The translations under genes were made by a program, and so were the position numbers. From Vulcanisaeta distributa JCM 11213 (GTDB lineage: Archaea > Thermoproteota > Thermoprotei > Thermoproteales > Thermocladiaceae): a DNA stretch of 64,000 nt. The notes under the pieces were generated by a model. The model saw only the letters and a program-made list of their open reading frames with translations, was not told where the DNA came from and searched no databases. Positions 29,430-40,193 of the stretch are shown here, piece by piece; the first letter of the stretch is position 1; each line of letters begins with the position of its first letter. The stretch is from NCBI GenBank assembly GCA_001316125.1, contig BBCS01000001.1, positions 62,001 through 126,000 of the forward strand, given 5' to 3'.

Positions 29430-29918
29430 TCATTGACCTTGACCTTCATTAATTCCCTGTTCACCCTCACTTACCTGGGGGGGATTTTGTTCGTTCTGGG
29501 TCTTTAACCATTGTTCGACAATGTCATAGCCATAGATCGCCTTAAACATCTCGCGTCCTAGCTTCGTCATTTTTAATGGGGTCCAGGGCGGGTCAAAGAC
29601 CACGTCAATCTCTATGTCCTTTGCGTCTGGTATAGCCTGTTGAATTGCGGCACCAACCTGATAACCAAGGTTTTCAGATAGTGGGCAACCCACTGCTGTT
29701 AGTGTCATTTTTACATGAACAACCTTATCATCATCCATCATTATTTCATAAATAAGTCCTAGGTCATACACATTAATCGGTATTTCTGGGTCATACACAT
29801 TACGCAAAATTTCTATTAACTCCTTAACTTTGTCGTTAGGCAGATTTGTCTTGAATATTGGTTCCTCTATCTCTTCATTATTTGCGGTGCCCATTGTCTC
29901 TTCATTAGACACTGCCAT
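29430..29918 (-). CDS. DUF59/MIP18-family protein (Fe-S cluster assembly type)
   Basis: 162 residues. Core 'LRNVYDPEIPINVYDLGLIYEI', 'VKMTLTAVGCPLSENLGYQV' and 'VVFDPPWTPLKMTKLGREMF'. The family (PaaD, SufT, MIP18) takes part in maturation of Fe-S proteins; the Cys in 'GCP' is conserved. An acidic tail on both sides is lineage-specific. It is headed by the same TATA plus GTGACACTG element as the HTH gene, so it is probably controlled by that regulator. Run of seven C/G at 29477 ('QNPPQVSE') lies in the tail. Confidence 0.85.
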   Translation of the reverse strand: MAVSNEETMGTANNEEIEEPIFKTNLPNDKVKELIEILRNVYDPEIPINVYDLGLIYEIMMDDDKVVHVKMTLTAVGCPLSENLGYQVGAAIQQAIPDAKDIEIDVVFDPPWTPLKMTKLGREMFKAIYGYDIVEQWLKTQNEQNPPQVSEGEQGINEGQGQ

Positions 29919-29931
29919 TAATAATCACCAA

Positions 29932-29959
29932 CAGTGTCACGGAGACTTATTTATAAACC
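29932..29959 (-). promoter_or_regulatory. TATA box plus GTGACACTG element before the DUF59 gene
   Basis: On the minus strand it reads GGTTTATAAATAA, six bases, GTGACACTG, matching the element before the HTH gene over both blocks. The TATA box lies about 34 bases from ATG 29918; a short leader with a GGTGAT site follows. Confidence 0.62.
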
Positions 29960-30038
29960 TATCTAGCTTATTGATAATAATTACCCGTGTATAGCAATTT
30001 TACGTAGATGGATTTATAAGTGCTAGGTATTGATAAAC

Positions 30039-31129
<1,091 letters not shown>

Positions 31130-31259
31130 GTAATAGGTGATTCAGTAATGTCTTTCATAAATTGAAATCGCAAATTCAGAAGTGCTTATTATCAATGATA
31201 CATTGTAGATGGATTAAAGTTAAAAACACGTTAATTAACGTAAGTAATGGGTGAATTAG

Positions 31260-32193
31260 ATGATAACAATAATAGGTAGCGGCCGTGTTGGTGCAACCAC
31301 AGCCGCCTTCCTCATGTTCTTCGAACCAGACAATGAGATAGTCCTCATAGACGTAATAAAGAACCTACCACAGGGCGAGGCCCTTGACCTGAACCACGCG
31401 GCTGCAATACTTGGTAAGTCTGTTAGGTATAGGGGGGGTAGTAATGATTATAAGGACATGGAGGGTAGTGACCTAGTAATAGTCACTGCTGGTCTCGCCA
31501 GAAAGCCTGGAATGACCAGGGAGGAATTGGCAGGTAAGAATGCGGAAATCGTAGCCTCAATAGCTGAGCAGATTAGGAAGTACGCGCCGAACTCCATTGT
31601 TATAATCACGACAAACCCACTCGATGCGATGGTTTACGTGCTTTACAAGAAGCTTGGCTTCCCAAGGAATAGGGTCATCGGCTTCAGCGGTGTTCTTGAC
31701 TCACAGAGAATGGCCTACTATGCATCCCTGCTAGTTGGTATCGCCCCCAGAGTCAATAATACCGTTGTGCTTGGGCAGCATGGCGAAAACATGTACAGTG
31801 CCGGAGGCATCCTTCGTATATGGAAAGCCACTCACTGAGTTCATAACAAAGGAACAGTATGACGATATTGTTAAGAAGACAGTTCAAGCAGGTGCAGAGA
31901 TAACTAACCTAAGAGGCTTCAGTAGTAACTGGGGGGGTCCAGCAGCTGGCCTTGCATTAATGGTTGATTCGATAAAGAAGGATAGAAAGAGAATATTCGA
32001 GGCATCTGTGTACCTAGATGGCGAGTATGGTGTTAAGGACGTCTTTGCTGAGGTTCCGGTAGTGCTTGGCAAGAATGGTGTTGAAAAAATAATAGAATTG
32101 AACTTAAATGAGGAGCAGAGGAAGAAGTTCTTGGCGAGTGTTGAGGCCATTAGAAAGAACTTAACTCAGGTACCTCCGCAATTCCTATCATAA
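31260..32193 (+). CDS. mdh: Malate/lactate dehydrogenase
   Basis: About 311 codons. NAD loop 'TIIGSGRVGATTAAFL', 'VIVTAGLARKPGMTREEL', 'IITTNPLDAMVYVLYK', and catalytic His in 'VVLGQHGENM'. Interconverts malate and oxaloacetate. Just after the catalytic His, near 31796, one G and one C are missing (expected 'ENMVPVPEASFVYGKPL'), which moves the frame. Runs of seven G at 31432 ('RYRGGSNDY') and 31931 ('SNWGGPAAG') each look like one extra Gly. Confidence 0.88.
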
Positions 32194-32215
32194 GAAGAAT
32201 TATCATCTATAAAAA

Positions 32216-32680
32216 TCATATAAGATTATCCATATATTTCCTAACATTCTCCCGTAATGAGTTAATTACTCTTGAGAATAATTCCTCATGGTTCAAGATA
32301 TATCTAGCTAGAGCCTTCACAGCTGTTACAAAGTCATTAATATAACTGCTTATGAATTCCGGATCATTAACTAACGTAATCCCATTTTGAACATTCTTAA
32401 TAAGCTCATTAATTAGAGACATTTTACTTTCATCTAGGCATTCCATTAATCCTAACATGTTATTTAGCATTCTATTCTCTTTATCTAAATGATCTCTCAC
32501 AGCATTTAATAATTGATCATACATAGCCTCATTATTCTTAGACTTAATTAGCAATAGGAAGATCATATAATGTTCTACAACTGCCACAGAGTAAAATGTC
32601 ATTAGGGTGTTCAATAGATCATCAATACACTTCACATTGCTCATTATTAAGCAACACCAGGTTATTAATTTTAATGTCAC
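32216..32680 (-). CDS. Helical protein, ~154 aa, unknown
   Basis: An all-helical intact frame, many Leu, Asn and Met, including 'HLDKENRMLNNMLGLMECL'. No family recognised. The GTG at 32680 overlaps the stop of the preceding gene (GTGA), which supports translational coupling; ATG 32644 ('MSNVKCIDDLL') is the alternative. Convergent with malate dehydrogenase. Confidence 0.55.
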   Translation of the reverse strand: MTLKLITWCCLIMSNVKCIDDLLNTLMTFYSVAVVEHYMIFLLLIKSKNNEAMYDQLLNAVRDHLDKENRMLNNMLGLMECLDESKMSLINELIKNVQNGITLVNDPEFISSYINDFVTAVKALARYILNHEELFSRVINSLRENVRKYMDNLI

Positions 32681-32916
32681 TTCTTTGCCGTCTTTTTAAC
32701 CTCGCCAATGACCTCTCCATACATGCTTATCGAGAATTGCTTACCGCACTTTGGACATGTTATTGATATACCCATATTATACCAAGACTCTCCCATCTCG
32801 ACCTCAAAGACATGGCCACAGTATGCACTTAGCCTAATTTTTAACAATCTCTCTGGTACACCGCCCGAGTACTCCCAATCCTCAGGGAACTGCCACTCCT
32901 CTCCTTCGCTACTCAT
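32677..32916 (-). CDS. Small zinc-ribbon protein, 79 aa
   Basis: 79 residues: an acidic N-terminus ('MSSEGEEWQFPEDWEYSG') then Cys/His pairs 'AYCGHVFEV' and 'ITCPKCGKQFSI', which look like one zinc ribbon. Function unknown. First gene of a two-gene operon with the helical protein downstream. Confidence 0.62.
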   Translation of the reverse strand: MSSEGEEWQFPEDWEYSGGVPERLLKIRLSAYCGHVFEVEMGESWYNMGISITCPKCGKQFSISMYGEVIGEVKKTAKK

Positions 32917-33080
32917 CGAGGGTTTGGGCGCTACTTAGTGAATTAAAAACATTTCTATTTACGGATTACGAATATTAAATTTTTCATAAGTTCTCCTTTG
33001 CTACGTACGAGTTTTACAATTTGGTTTTAAGTACGATCTAAATTAATATTTAAATTTTTATAGGCTTAGAAACATCGATA

Positions 33081-33783
33081 ATGAAGGTTTGTTCATTATT
33101 CTCAGGTGGTAAGGACTCGACTTACGCTTTACATTGGGCTGTACTTAAGGGTTTTGACGTTGTTTGTCTGCTCACGTTAATGCCTCACCGTGTTGACTCA
33201 TGGATGTTCCACTACCCAAATATTGAGTGGACAAGGTATCAAGCGGAGGCGTTGGGCATTTCCCAGGTTATTTATGAGACTAGTGGCGTTAGGGATCTTG
33301 AGCTTGAGGACTTGAAGATCGCTTTTAACGAAGTTAAGAGGAAGTATGGGATCATTGGTATAGTGACTGGGGGGGCTTTATTATCTGATTATCAGAGGAT
33401 GATGATAAACATTGTAGCCCACGACGTAGGTTTAAGGGTTTACTCACCGTTATGGAGGAAGGATCAAGTCACTTACTTAAGGAATTTATATCGCCAGGGA
33501 TTTAGGTTCGTATTAACGTCAATAAGTACCATGGTATAAACCTAGGTTATTAGGCAGGGTGTTAACACTTGATGATATTGAGGAATTAATAAGCTCAGCG
33601 TTGAAGTACGGCTTCAACCCAGCATTAGAGGGTGGTGAGGGGGAGACCTTCGTTGTCGATGCACCATTATTTAGATATAGGGTTGTCATTGATGATGGTG
33701 AAGTTAAGAAATTAGGTCAATATTCATGGATTTACATAATTAAGTCCGTACACCTGGAACCAAAGGTTTTAGATAATAAATAA
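33081..33783 (+). CDS. dph6: Diphthine-ammonia ligase (Dph6-like ATP pyrophosphatase)
   Basis: About 233 codons. PP-loop 'CSLFSGGKDSTYALHWA', 'MPHRVDSWMFHYPN', 'SDYQRMMINIVAHDVGLRVYSPLW' and 'NPALEGGEGETFVVDAPLF' are the marks of the family that makes the last step of diphthamide on EF-2 from diphthine, ATP and ammonium. A base is missing near 33533 ('INPRLLGRVLTLDDI'). The run of seven G at 33369 turns the expected 'VTGALLSDYQ' into 'VTGGALL'. Confidence 0.87.
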
Positions 33784-33802
33784 GCTATAACATTGGTCGC
33801 TC

Positions 33803-35083
33803 ATGGATTATCTACTTAAAAATTGCGACTTCGTACTGACGTGGATTAATGATGAGCTTAGGATACTTAGGAACGCGGATATAGCGATTAGTGACGGATT
33901 AATAATGAATGTTGGCACTATAACTGAGGGTGGGTTTGAGGAGATTGATTGTTCAGGTCATGTCGTGATTCCAGGGCTTGTTAATGCGCATACCCATACA
34001 CCAATGTCTCTATTGAGGGGTTTCTATGATGATGCCGAATTAATGACTTGGCTTAGTAAGATGTGGAGTGTGGAGCGTGAATTAACGAGGGACGTAGTGG
34101 CCCTCGGCAGTGAGTTATCTATTATTGAGATGTTAATGAGCGGTACAACGGCATTCATAGACATGTATCATTACCCAGACGTGACCGCTGACGTAGCGTT
34201 AAAGTACGGTTGAGAGCTGCTTGGTCCCACGTTCATAGACACATTAAGGAGACCCTCATGTGTTGAGAATGAATTAAGGAATTTCGTGAGTAAGTACGGT
34301 GATTCATCGTTGATAAGACCGATAATAAATGTCCATAGTATCTATGCTGTGGGTAAGGATACGTTGTTGAGGATTAAAGACCTAAGTTATGGTCTTAATT
34401 TACCAATCCAGGTGCATGTGTCTGAAACAAGGGATGAGGTTTATGAGTCGAAGAAGAAGTATGGCATGTTCCCTGTGGAATACCTAAACTCACTGGGTTT
34501 AATCTCTAGTAGGGCTCAACTCGTTCATTTGGGATGGGTTACTAATTGGGAGTTGAATATTATAGCCAGGGCTAATGCCCGTGTAACCCACGCACCAACA
34601 TCAAACATGAAACTGGCCACTGCCGGTCACTTTCCAATGAGGGAGTTAATGGATATTGGCGTTGTGGTGACGTTGGGCACTGATGGGCCTGCTAGTAATA
34701 ATTCCCTTGATATGTTTAGAGAGATGAAGATGGCAGTACTGCTTCAGAGACACTCATACTGGGACGTGAGCATTAAGGCGATTCACGCATTCAAGGCGGC
34801 AACACTTAATGGCTATAAATTACTAGGCCTTAATGGTGGTTGCGTAAATAGTGGTTGCGTAGCAGACCTAGTGTTACTTGACTTAGGTAGCCCAAGACTT
34901 CAACCTGTTAGGCTTGATAATATTCTATCAAATATTGTCTATTCAGCGGACGGCTCAGACGTGGATATGGTAATCGTTAATGGTAAGATAATTTATGATA
35001 AGTCCAGGGATTATCAAGCGTTTAGGGAACGGGCAAGAAGAATCAGCGAGAGACTTAATGACTTCATAAGTAAGTTCATATGA
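33803..35083 (+). CDS. Amidohydrolase (adenosine/S-adenosylhomocysteine deaminase-like)
   Basis: About 427 codons. Metal site 'VIPGLVNAHTHTPMSLLRG' (HTH), 'PIQVHVSETRDEV' (His, Glu), 'QLVHLGW' (His), 'VVTLGTDGPASNN' (Asp); 'ADLVLLDL' at the end of the composite domain. Same family as SAH/MTA deaminases and TrzA. An in-frame TGA at about 34211-34213 interrupts an otherwise open frame; the flanking text fits three bases lost at two spots ('YGLRAVLGPTFIDT'), so I take it as compensating errors. Starts 19 bases after dph6 and may be co-transcribed. Confidence 0.83.
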
Positions 35084-35096
35084 AAAAAGCACTCAC

Positions 35097-36065
35097 TCAT
35101 GGGAATGGATCGCTGGGGGGGAAGTGCGCCACTATTACTTTGTCCATGCCCTCCTTACTCCATGCCCTTCCCATGACCTCCGTATTAAATGCTGAAGCTA
35201 CATTACCTAAACCATCAATTGCTATTAACCCAATATTACCTGGACCGAATAGGCTGGTCACGTAATTAACGACTTGCTTAACGGCATCACCGACCTTAAT
35301 GCCGCCTTTAATCAGCATGGCAACCCTAAATGAGGCCATGGCCCTAATGATGAATTCCCCAATGCCCGTAGCAGACACCGCGCACACGCCGTTCTCAGCC
35401 CAATAGCCAGCACCTGGAAGCGGTGAATCGCCAACCCTACCAGGCCACTTAAGTATCGTACCGCCCGTCGACGTTGCCGCGGCCAGGTTACCATCCCTGT
35501 CCAGTGCGACTGCGCCCACCGTACCCAATAAGCCTAACCTCCTGGCGAGGTCCGTGTTTTTCTCATATCGTGAACGTAAATTCCTGAGCAAGGATTTATA
35601 CCTATTGATTTTAGATTCGTTTATTAATTCCGTTGATGGTACCCAAAGCCCAAATTGCCTAGCTAATTCTTCAGCGCCCTCCCCCCCGGTTATTAATACG
35701 TGATCGGTTCTCTCCATAACAAGCCTAGCGAGCCTTATCGCATTTATAACATGCTTAACAGATGCCACAGCTCCAACACTTAGGTCTTTACCCCCCCACA
35801 TGACGCCGGCGTCCTGCTCAACCTCACCATATAAATTCAGTACCGAACCCTTACCAGCATCGTAAGATCCATCAAGCTCCATGGATGTAACGGCCTCAAC
35901 GACCATGTCCAGGGCATTACCCCCCCTCTTGGCTGCCTCGAGACCTGCCCTTACAGCATTTACTAAACCATTTAAGTATCTTTGTCTGTGCCCCCCCTCA
36001 TTAACGAAGTAACCCAGGCTACCAGCACCTCCGTGAACCGCGATCGTGGCCTTTACGTTCATCAA
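35097..36065 (-). CDS. Isoaspartyl peptidase / plant-type L-asparaginase (Ntn hydrolase)
   Basis: 322 residues, intact. 'AVHGGAGSLGYF', 'SYDAGKGSVLNL', the cleavage site and catalytic Thr in 'LGTVGAVALDRDGNLAAATSTGG', 'PGAGYWAE' and 'GVCAVSATGIGE'. The precursor cuts itself before Thr and then hydrolyses beta-aspartyl peptides or asparagine. Five runs of seven C lie in this gene; 'ITGGEGAEELA' has one Gly more than the family's 'TGxGAE', and 'MWGGKDL' and 'NEGGHRQ' are suspect in the same way. Convergent with the amidohydrolase by 13 bases. Confidence 0.87.
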   Translation of the reverse strand: MMNVKATIAVHGGAGSLGYFVNEGGHRQRYLNGLVNAVRAGLEAAKRGGNALDMVVEAVTSMELDGSYDAGKGSVLNLYGEVEQDAGVMWGGKDLSVGAVASVKHVINAIRLARLVMERTDHVLITGGEGAEELARQFGLWVPSTELINESKINRYKSLLRNLRSRYEKNTDLARRLGLLGTVGAVALDRDGNLAAATSTGGTILKWPGRVGDSPLPGAGYWAENGVCAVSATGIGEFIIRAMASFRVAMLIKGGIKVGDAVKQVVNYVTSLFGPGNIGLIAIDGLGNVASAFNTEVMGRAWSKEGMDKVIVAHFPPSDPFP

Positions 36066-36195
36066 GTTTTAGGAGTGGTTGGTCTTCCCTTATATTATTT
36101 ATCATTGCTACTGTATATTAATAAGTATTACATGGGTAATTCATTAATTTAAGGACATAAACTGATTTTTAACCGAGGACAGTACCAATAAATGT

Positions 36196-36759
36196 ATGTC
36201 GAGTAAATTAACGAAGACTGAGGAGTTAGCTGCTAAGCTTTACTTTAATGAGGGATTGAAACCCAAGGAAATAGCTCAGAAGCTCGGTATATCCGTAAAC
36301 ACCGTGTACAAGGCAATATCTAAGTATAGGGCCTTCACTAAAAATATTGATCAGGTATCAAATCAGCTTAATGATGATAAGCAATTAAGTAGAGTAGACG
36401 CTCAAATGAATAATAACAATAGCTCATACTTATTAGGTGGTTATGGCAATATCCTTAACGTGAGCCTATCTATCATTACGGGAATGCCTGATCCACAACT
36501 AAGGAATGATTATTTATATGAGAGTGCTTATCAGGGTGAGTTAATAAAGGAATTGAAATCCCTTAAGGATTAATTGGCAAGCTCATTGAGAAGGTTGAGG
36601 AGCTTGAGAAGAGGAGTAAGGATGGTTGCATCCCTAGTACTGTGAAGGGGGCAGGGCAGTATTGTTAATAATGAGCAGTTTAGTAATGATTCGTTGCCTG
36701 ATTTTATACGGGACAATCCATGGATCGACGTCATTAAGTCGATACATGCTGACGTTTAG
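36196..36759 (+). CDS. HTH DNA-binding protein, ~187 aa
   Basis: Residues 5-45 are a helix-turn-helix of the sigma-region-4/resolvase type: 'LAAKLYFNEGLKPKEIAQKLGISVNTVYKAISKYR'. A polar Asn-rich middle follows, then, after a frame break near 36573, a coiled part 'LIGKLIEKVEELEKRSKDG' and, after the G run of five at 36643, 'DSLPDFIRDNPWIDVIKSIHADV' to the stop at 36757-36759. Function unknown; the HTH suggests regulation of, or recruitment to DNA for, the membrane ATPase gene 94 bases downstream. Confidence 0.62.
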
Positions 36760-36852
36760 TTTCTCTCAGTTTCTCCTGAGGTTTCACGTGGTTTCTCTCT
36801 TTCAATTATTAAGAAAGAAACGGTTTATAAAGTATCTCGTAGTTTTCATTAT

Positions 36853-39179
36853 GTGAAACAGAACGTAATAACAAACATTCTCTTTACGCTAACGGATACT
36901 GTTACAGCCACATTACTTTACATAGTCTTTCCAATAATACCTTTCTACGTATTTATAACATTATTAGCCCTAATCATTACATCATCGGCACTTAAAAGGT
37001 ACGGTTTAACGACAGCATCTTAGTAACATATGTGGTGCTGACATTCATTACAGCCCTAGGCCATGCATCATTACTAATAATGCCACTGCTCCTAACTACC
37101 TACTTAATAACCGAGCTGGTGTCATTAATGACATAGCCATAGTATCATGGGCCTTACTATTCACACCGCTGTATTGGCTATCAATACCCCCCCTCTCAAT
37201 AGCACCATCTGTAAAGGGCTATAGTGTCAGGTCAACGGTCATCTTCTCACTCCTCACATTACTGTACGTAATTGGTGTTGCGTACCAGGGTATTACGTGG
37301 ACGCCGATAATGGTCATTCACGTAACGAACCTGGACTTAATACGTGGAATGGAGCCCCCCCTAATATTCGATGGTTCAGGTAATTTACTCACTATATATA
37401 GTGAATTAAGTAATGTGATGCTTTACTTCGTCTTCATAATAATCATGACAATACCACCTTTGATAAGCAGGTATTTACCGAGACTCACCATAATATGGCC
37501 AATGAGTAGAGATATATCGCAAATAATAATGAATTTGGTACCACAATTAATAACGGTATCTCTCCTTTATATACCCTTAATTAATGATTTATGGAATTAT
37601 TACATAACACCACTACTTGTCGTTGGGTCGCTAATTGTTGGGTTTAGTACCTACGCACTTGATATTGCGCAGTCTAGGCTTAAGGTAGTGACTCAATCAG
37701 TACTACGTACTAGAAGGAGGTCCCCAATTGTAATACCAATAATTGATCCATTAATGATCACCGAGTACGGTTATTGGATTAAGAAATTGCCTAAGGACGA
37801 TGTTGATCTTGTGAATGCCGTAGTAAATATATTATCTAAGACCGGGGGGGTAGCGGCATTGCATGTCTCATTACCTCAGGATAAGGTTGAAATAATTGCA
37901 AAGGCATTATTTGGATTAACTAGAGCTAAGGGATTCATAATTAAGGGCGATATTAATGAGTTAACAAATGACGTTAATTGGTTTATTAAAACCCATGAGA
38001 AGGCATTACTTGTATTGATTCCAAACGAAATTAATAAGGACATGATATTAAGATTAATTGACTATAATAAACGCATGAAGCTTTATGCCTTAATAATAAA
38101 CAATGGTAGTAATGACGTTATAAGTAAACTGAGGAAGTACGGTATTGAAGTTATAACTTATGGCGAGATGAAAAACACGGAGATTAATCAGAAGCAGACT
38201 AAGAATGTTGAGGAGATACAGTTAAAGCAAGGTAATATGACTGAGACGGTCATTAACACTAACGTCCCAAATAATAGCCCAACTCCAATTAATGAGGAGC
38301 CAATTCAAGCAAGTAACGTACCAATAAATATGGGAATTACGACAACACCTGCCAAAGTAGTTAATGAGGAAAGCGTGAACAGGAATAATGAGGTAGCCAC
38401 TAATTTGCAACTGGAAAAGGGTATTACGAAGGAGGAAAAGGCCTTAGAGGGTCCTAAGCCCTCGATACGTAAGGAAAAGACGAAAGGCGAGACGACGAGG
38501 GAGAAGCCCAGGACTAGGGGGGGTAAGAGTGTCGATGCCAATGTTATGATTATGCTTGATCCCGTTGATTTGATAAGTATGAACACGAAGTCTAAACTCA
38601 TTGATTACATAGACTCGTCTATTAGGTTAAGAGATATGATGAGTAACCTTGGGCTTAAGTACATAACGTCAATATTAGTGGTGGGTCCACCTAAGTCGGG
38701 GAAGACCGCGTTAATAAATTATGTGGCTAAGCACCTTGGAGTGGCGATTATTGATTATAAGGACCCAAGTATTTCCATAATTGATAATGCGATAGTTCAC
38801 GTACCGAACTTTGAGGGAGCGATTAACGAGGATTTGAACCATGTGCTTAAGCTTTTGAACATAGCCAGGGCTAAGCACTTAGTTATTGTGTTTGAGAGTA
38901 GTAATCCATGGTCTGTGGATCCCGACTTTATTAGGAAAAACGTTGATGCAGTGATACCCATATTGCCTATTTATGATGATTATATTAATGAGGTTATTGA
39001 GGGTAAGCTTAGAGTTAATGATAAGGATAAGGAGGTAATTAAGGTATAATTAAGTCGTGCCCGGCCGTTGAGGCTGTTGAGAAGATAAAGCTATACTTGT
39101 CATCTAGGATGGTACAAGCATAATATGTGAAGACACGTTTAGGAAGTACCAGGACTTCGCTCAATCAATTAGTGTTTAA
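36853..39179 (+). CDS. Polytopic membrane protein with C-terminal P-loop ATPase domain
   Basis: GTG 36853 begins 'MKQNVITNILFTLTDTVTATLLYIVFPIIPFY'; with frame breaks near 37018 and 37133 the membrane half continues to about 37670 with some nine or ten spans. Then come a Rossmann-like soluble part ('IPIIDPLMITEYGYWIKKL', 'GGVAALHVSLPQDKVEII'), a Lys/Glu/Asn-rich linker (38180-38540), and an ATPase domain with Walker A 'VVGPPKSGKTALI' and a possible Walker B 'HLVIVFESSNP'. No family recognised as a whole. The last ~40 residues lie past a frame break near 39043; the stop is at 39123 or 39179. Three runs of seven G/C. Confidence 0.65.
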
Positions 39180-39206
39180 ATAAGTGATTACTAGGACTAT
39201 TGCGTA

Positions 39207-40133
39207 ATGAGGATTAGAATTGCGACAAGGGGGGGAAGTAGGTTATCGCTGATACAGACGGAGATTGTGATGAACATGATTAGGAGGGTTGAGCCTAACG
39301 TGCAGTTTGACGTGATAATTGTAAGGACCACAGGTGATGTTATTCAGGATAAGCCATTATATGCCATTGGTGTTAAGGGGATTTTTGAGAAGGAGGTTAA
39401 CCTGGCGCTGCTGAGGAATGAGGCGGACATAGCCGTACATAGCCTCAAGGACCTGCCCAGTGAGATTAGTCCAGGTCTTGTGGTTGCTGGGTTCTCGCCT
39501 AGGGATCCGCCATTCGATGTCTTAGTCGTTAAGGATGATTACCCAAGTGAATTAATGGCATTACCAAGTGGTGCTAGGGTTGGCACATCAAGTGTTAGGC
39601 GTAGGGCATTCCTCCTTAATGTTAGGAGGGATATCTCAATAAACGTAATTAGGGGGGGTAATGTCGACACACGAATTAATAAATTAATCAGGGGGGGCGA
39701 TTACGACGCCATTGTAATCGCGGAGGCGGGCCTTGTGAGACTAATAAATGACGTGAAATCACTTAACATTAAGTACACCCGCATATCCCTGATGTGTTAC
39801 CACCAGCGCCTGGGCAGGGCATAATAGCGGTTGTTGCCCGTGAAAAGGACACGGACCTAATAGATCTCCTGAATAAGGCTAGCGACCCCCCCAAGGCTAG
39901 CTGAGGCATTAGCTGAAAGGGCGTTCTTAAGGACTATCGGTGGTGGATGTCACGTACCCGTTGGTGGTATAGCCATTCATGAGGGGGCTCGTATGGAGTT
40001 TATTGCAGGTATGGCTGATTTAAATGGGGGGGAGAGGAAAGTCCTTGTTAAGCTAAGCGGTTCGCCATCAAATCCTGAGGAGCTTGGGGTGAATGCTGCA
40101 CGTGAATTACTTAAGCGGTGGAGTGAGGGATAA
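39207..40133 (+). CDS. hemC: Porphobilinogen deaminase (hydroxymethylbilane synthase)
   Basis: About 308 codons. 'MRIRIATRG...SRLSLIQTE', '[21 protein letters not shown]', 'AVHSLKDLP', '[11 protein letters not shown]', and the dipyrromethane cofactor Cys in '[12 protein letters not shown]'. It links four porphobilinogens into the linear tetrapyrrole for heme and siroheme. Motifs with extra Gly from runs of seven G: 'TRGGSRL' (family RGS), 'IRGGNVDTR' (family RGNV), 'IRGGDYDA'. Frame breaks near 39780 ('[16 protein letters not shown]') and 39895. No other tetrapyrrole gene in the window. Confidence 0.9.
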
Positions 40134-40193
40134 ACCTCAGGATTCTAATGCGTTATTATGAATGTTTATATTAATGCTTATTATCTGCTTATT

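Noticed and set aside
34205..34220. In-frame TGA in the amidohydrolase, possible selenocysteine
   Set aside because: The frame is open on both sides, but the local text fits the loss of three bases at two spots (expected YGLRAVLGPTF). No selenocysteine system is known in crenarchaea and the site is not a catalytic position.
36662..36856. Small hydrophobic reading frame between the HTH gene and the ATPase
   Set aside because: It overlaps the repaired end of the HTH gene in another frame, and that repaired reading (DSLPDFIRDNPWIDVIKS) has better composition.
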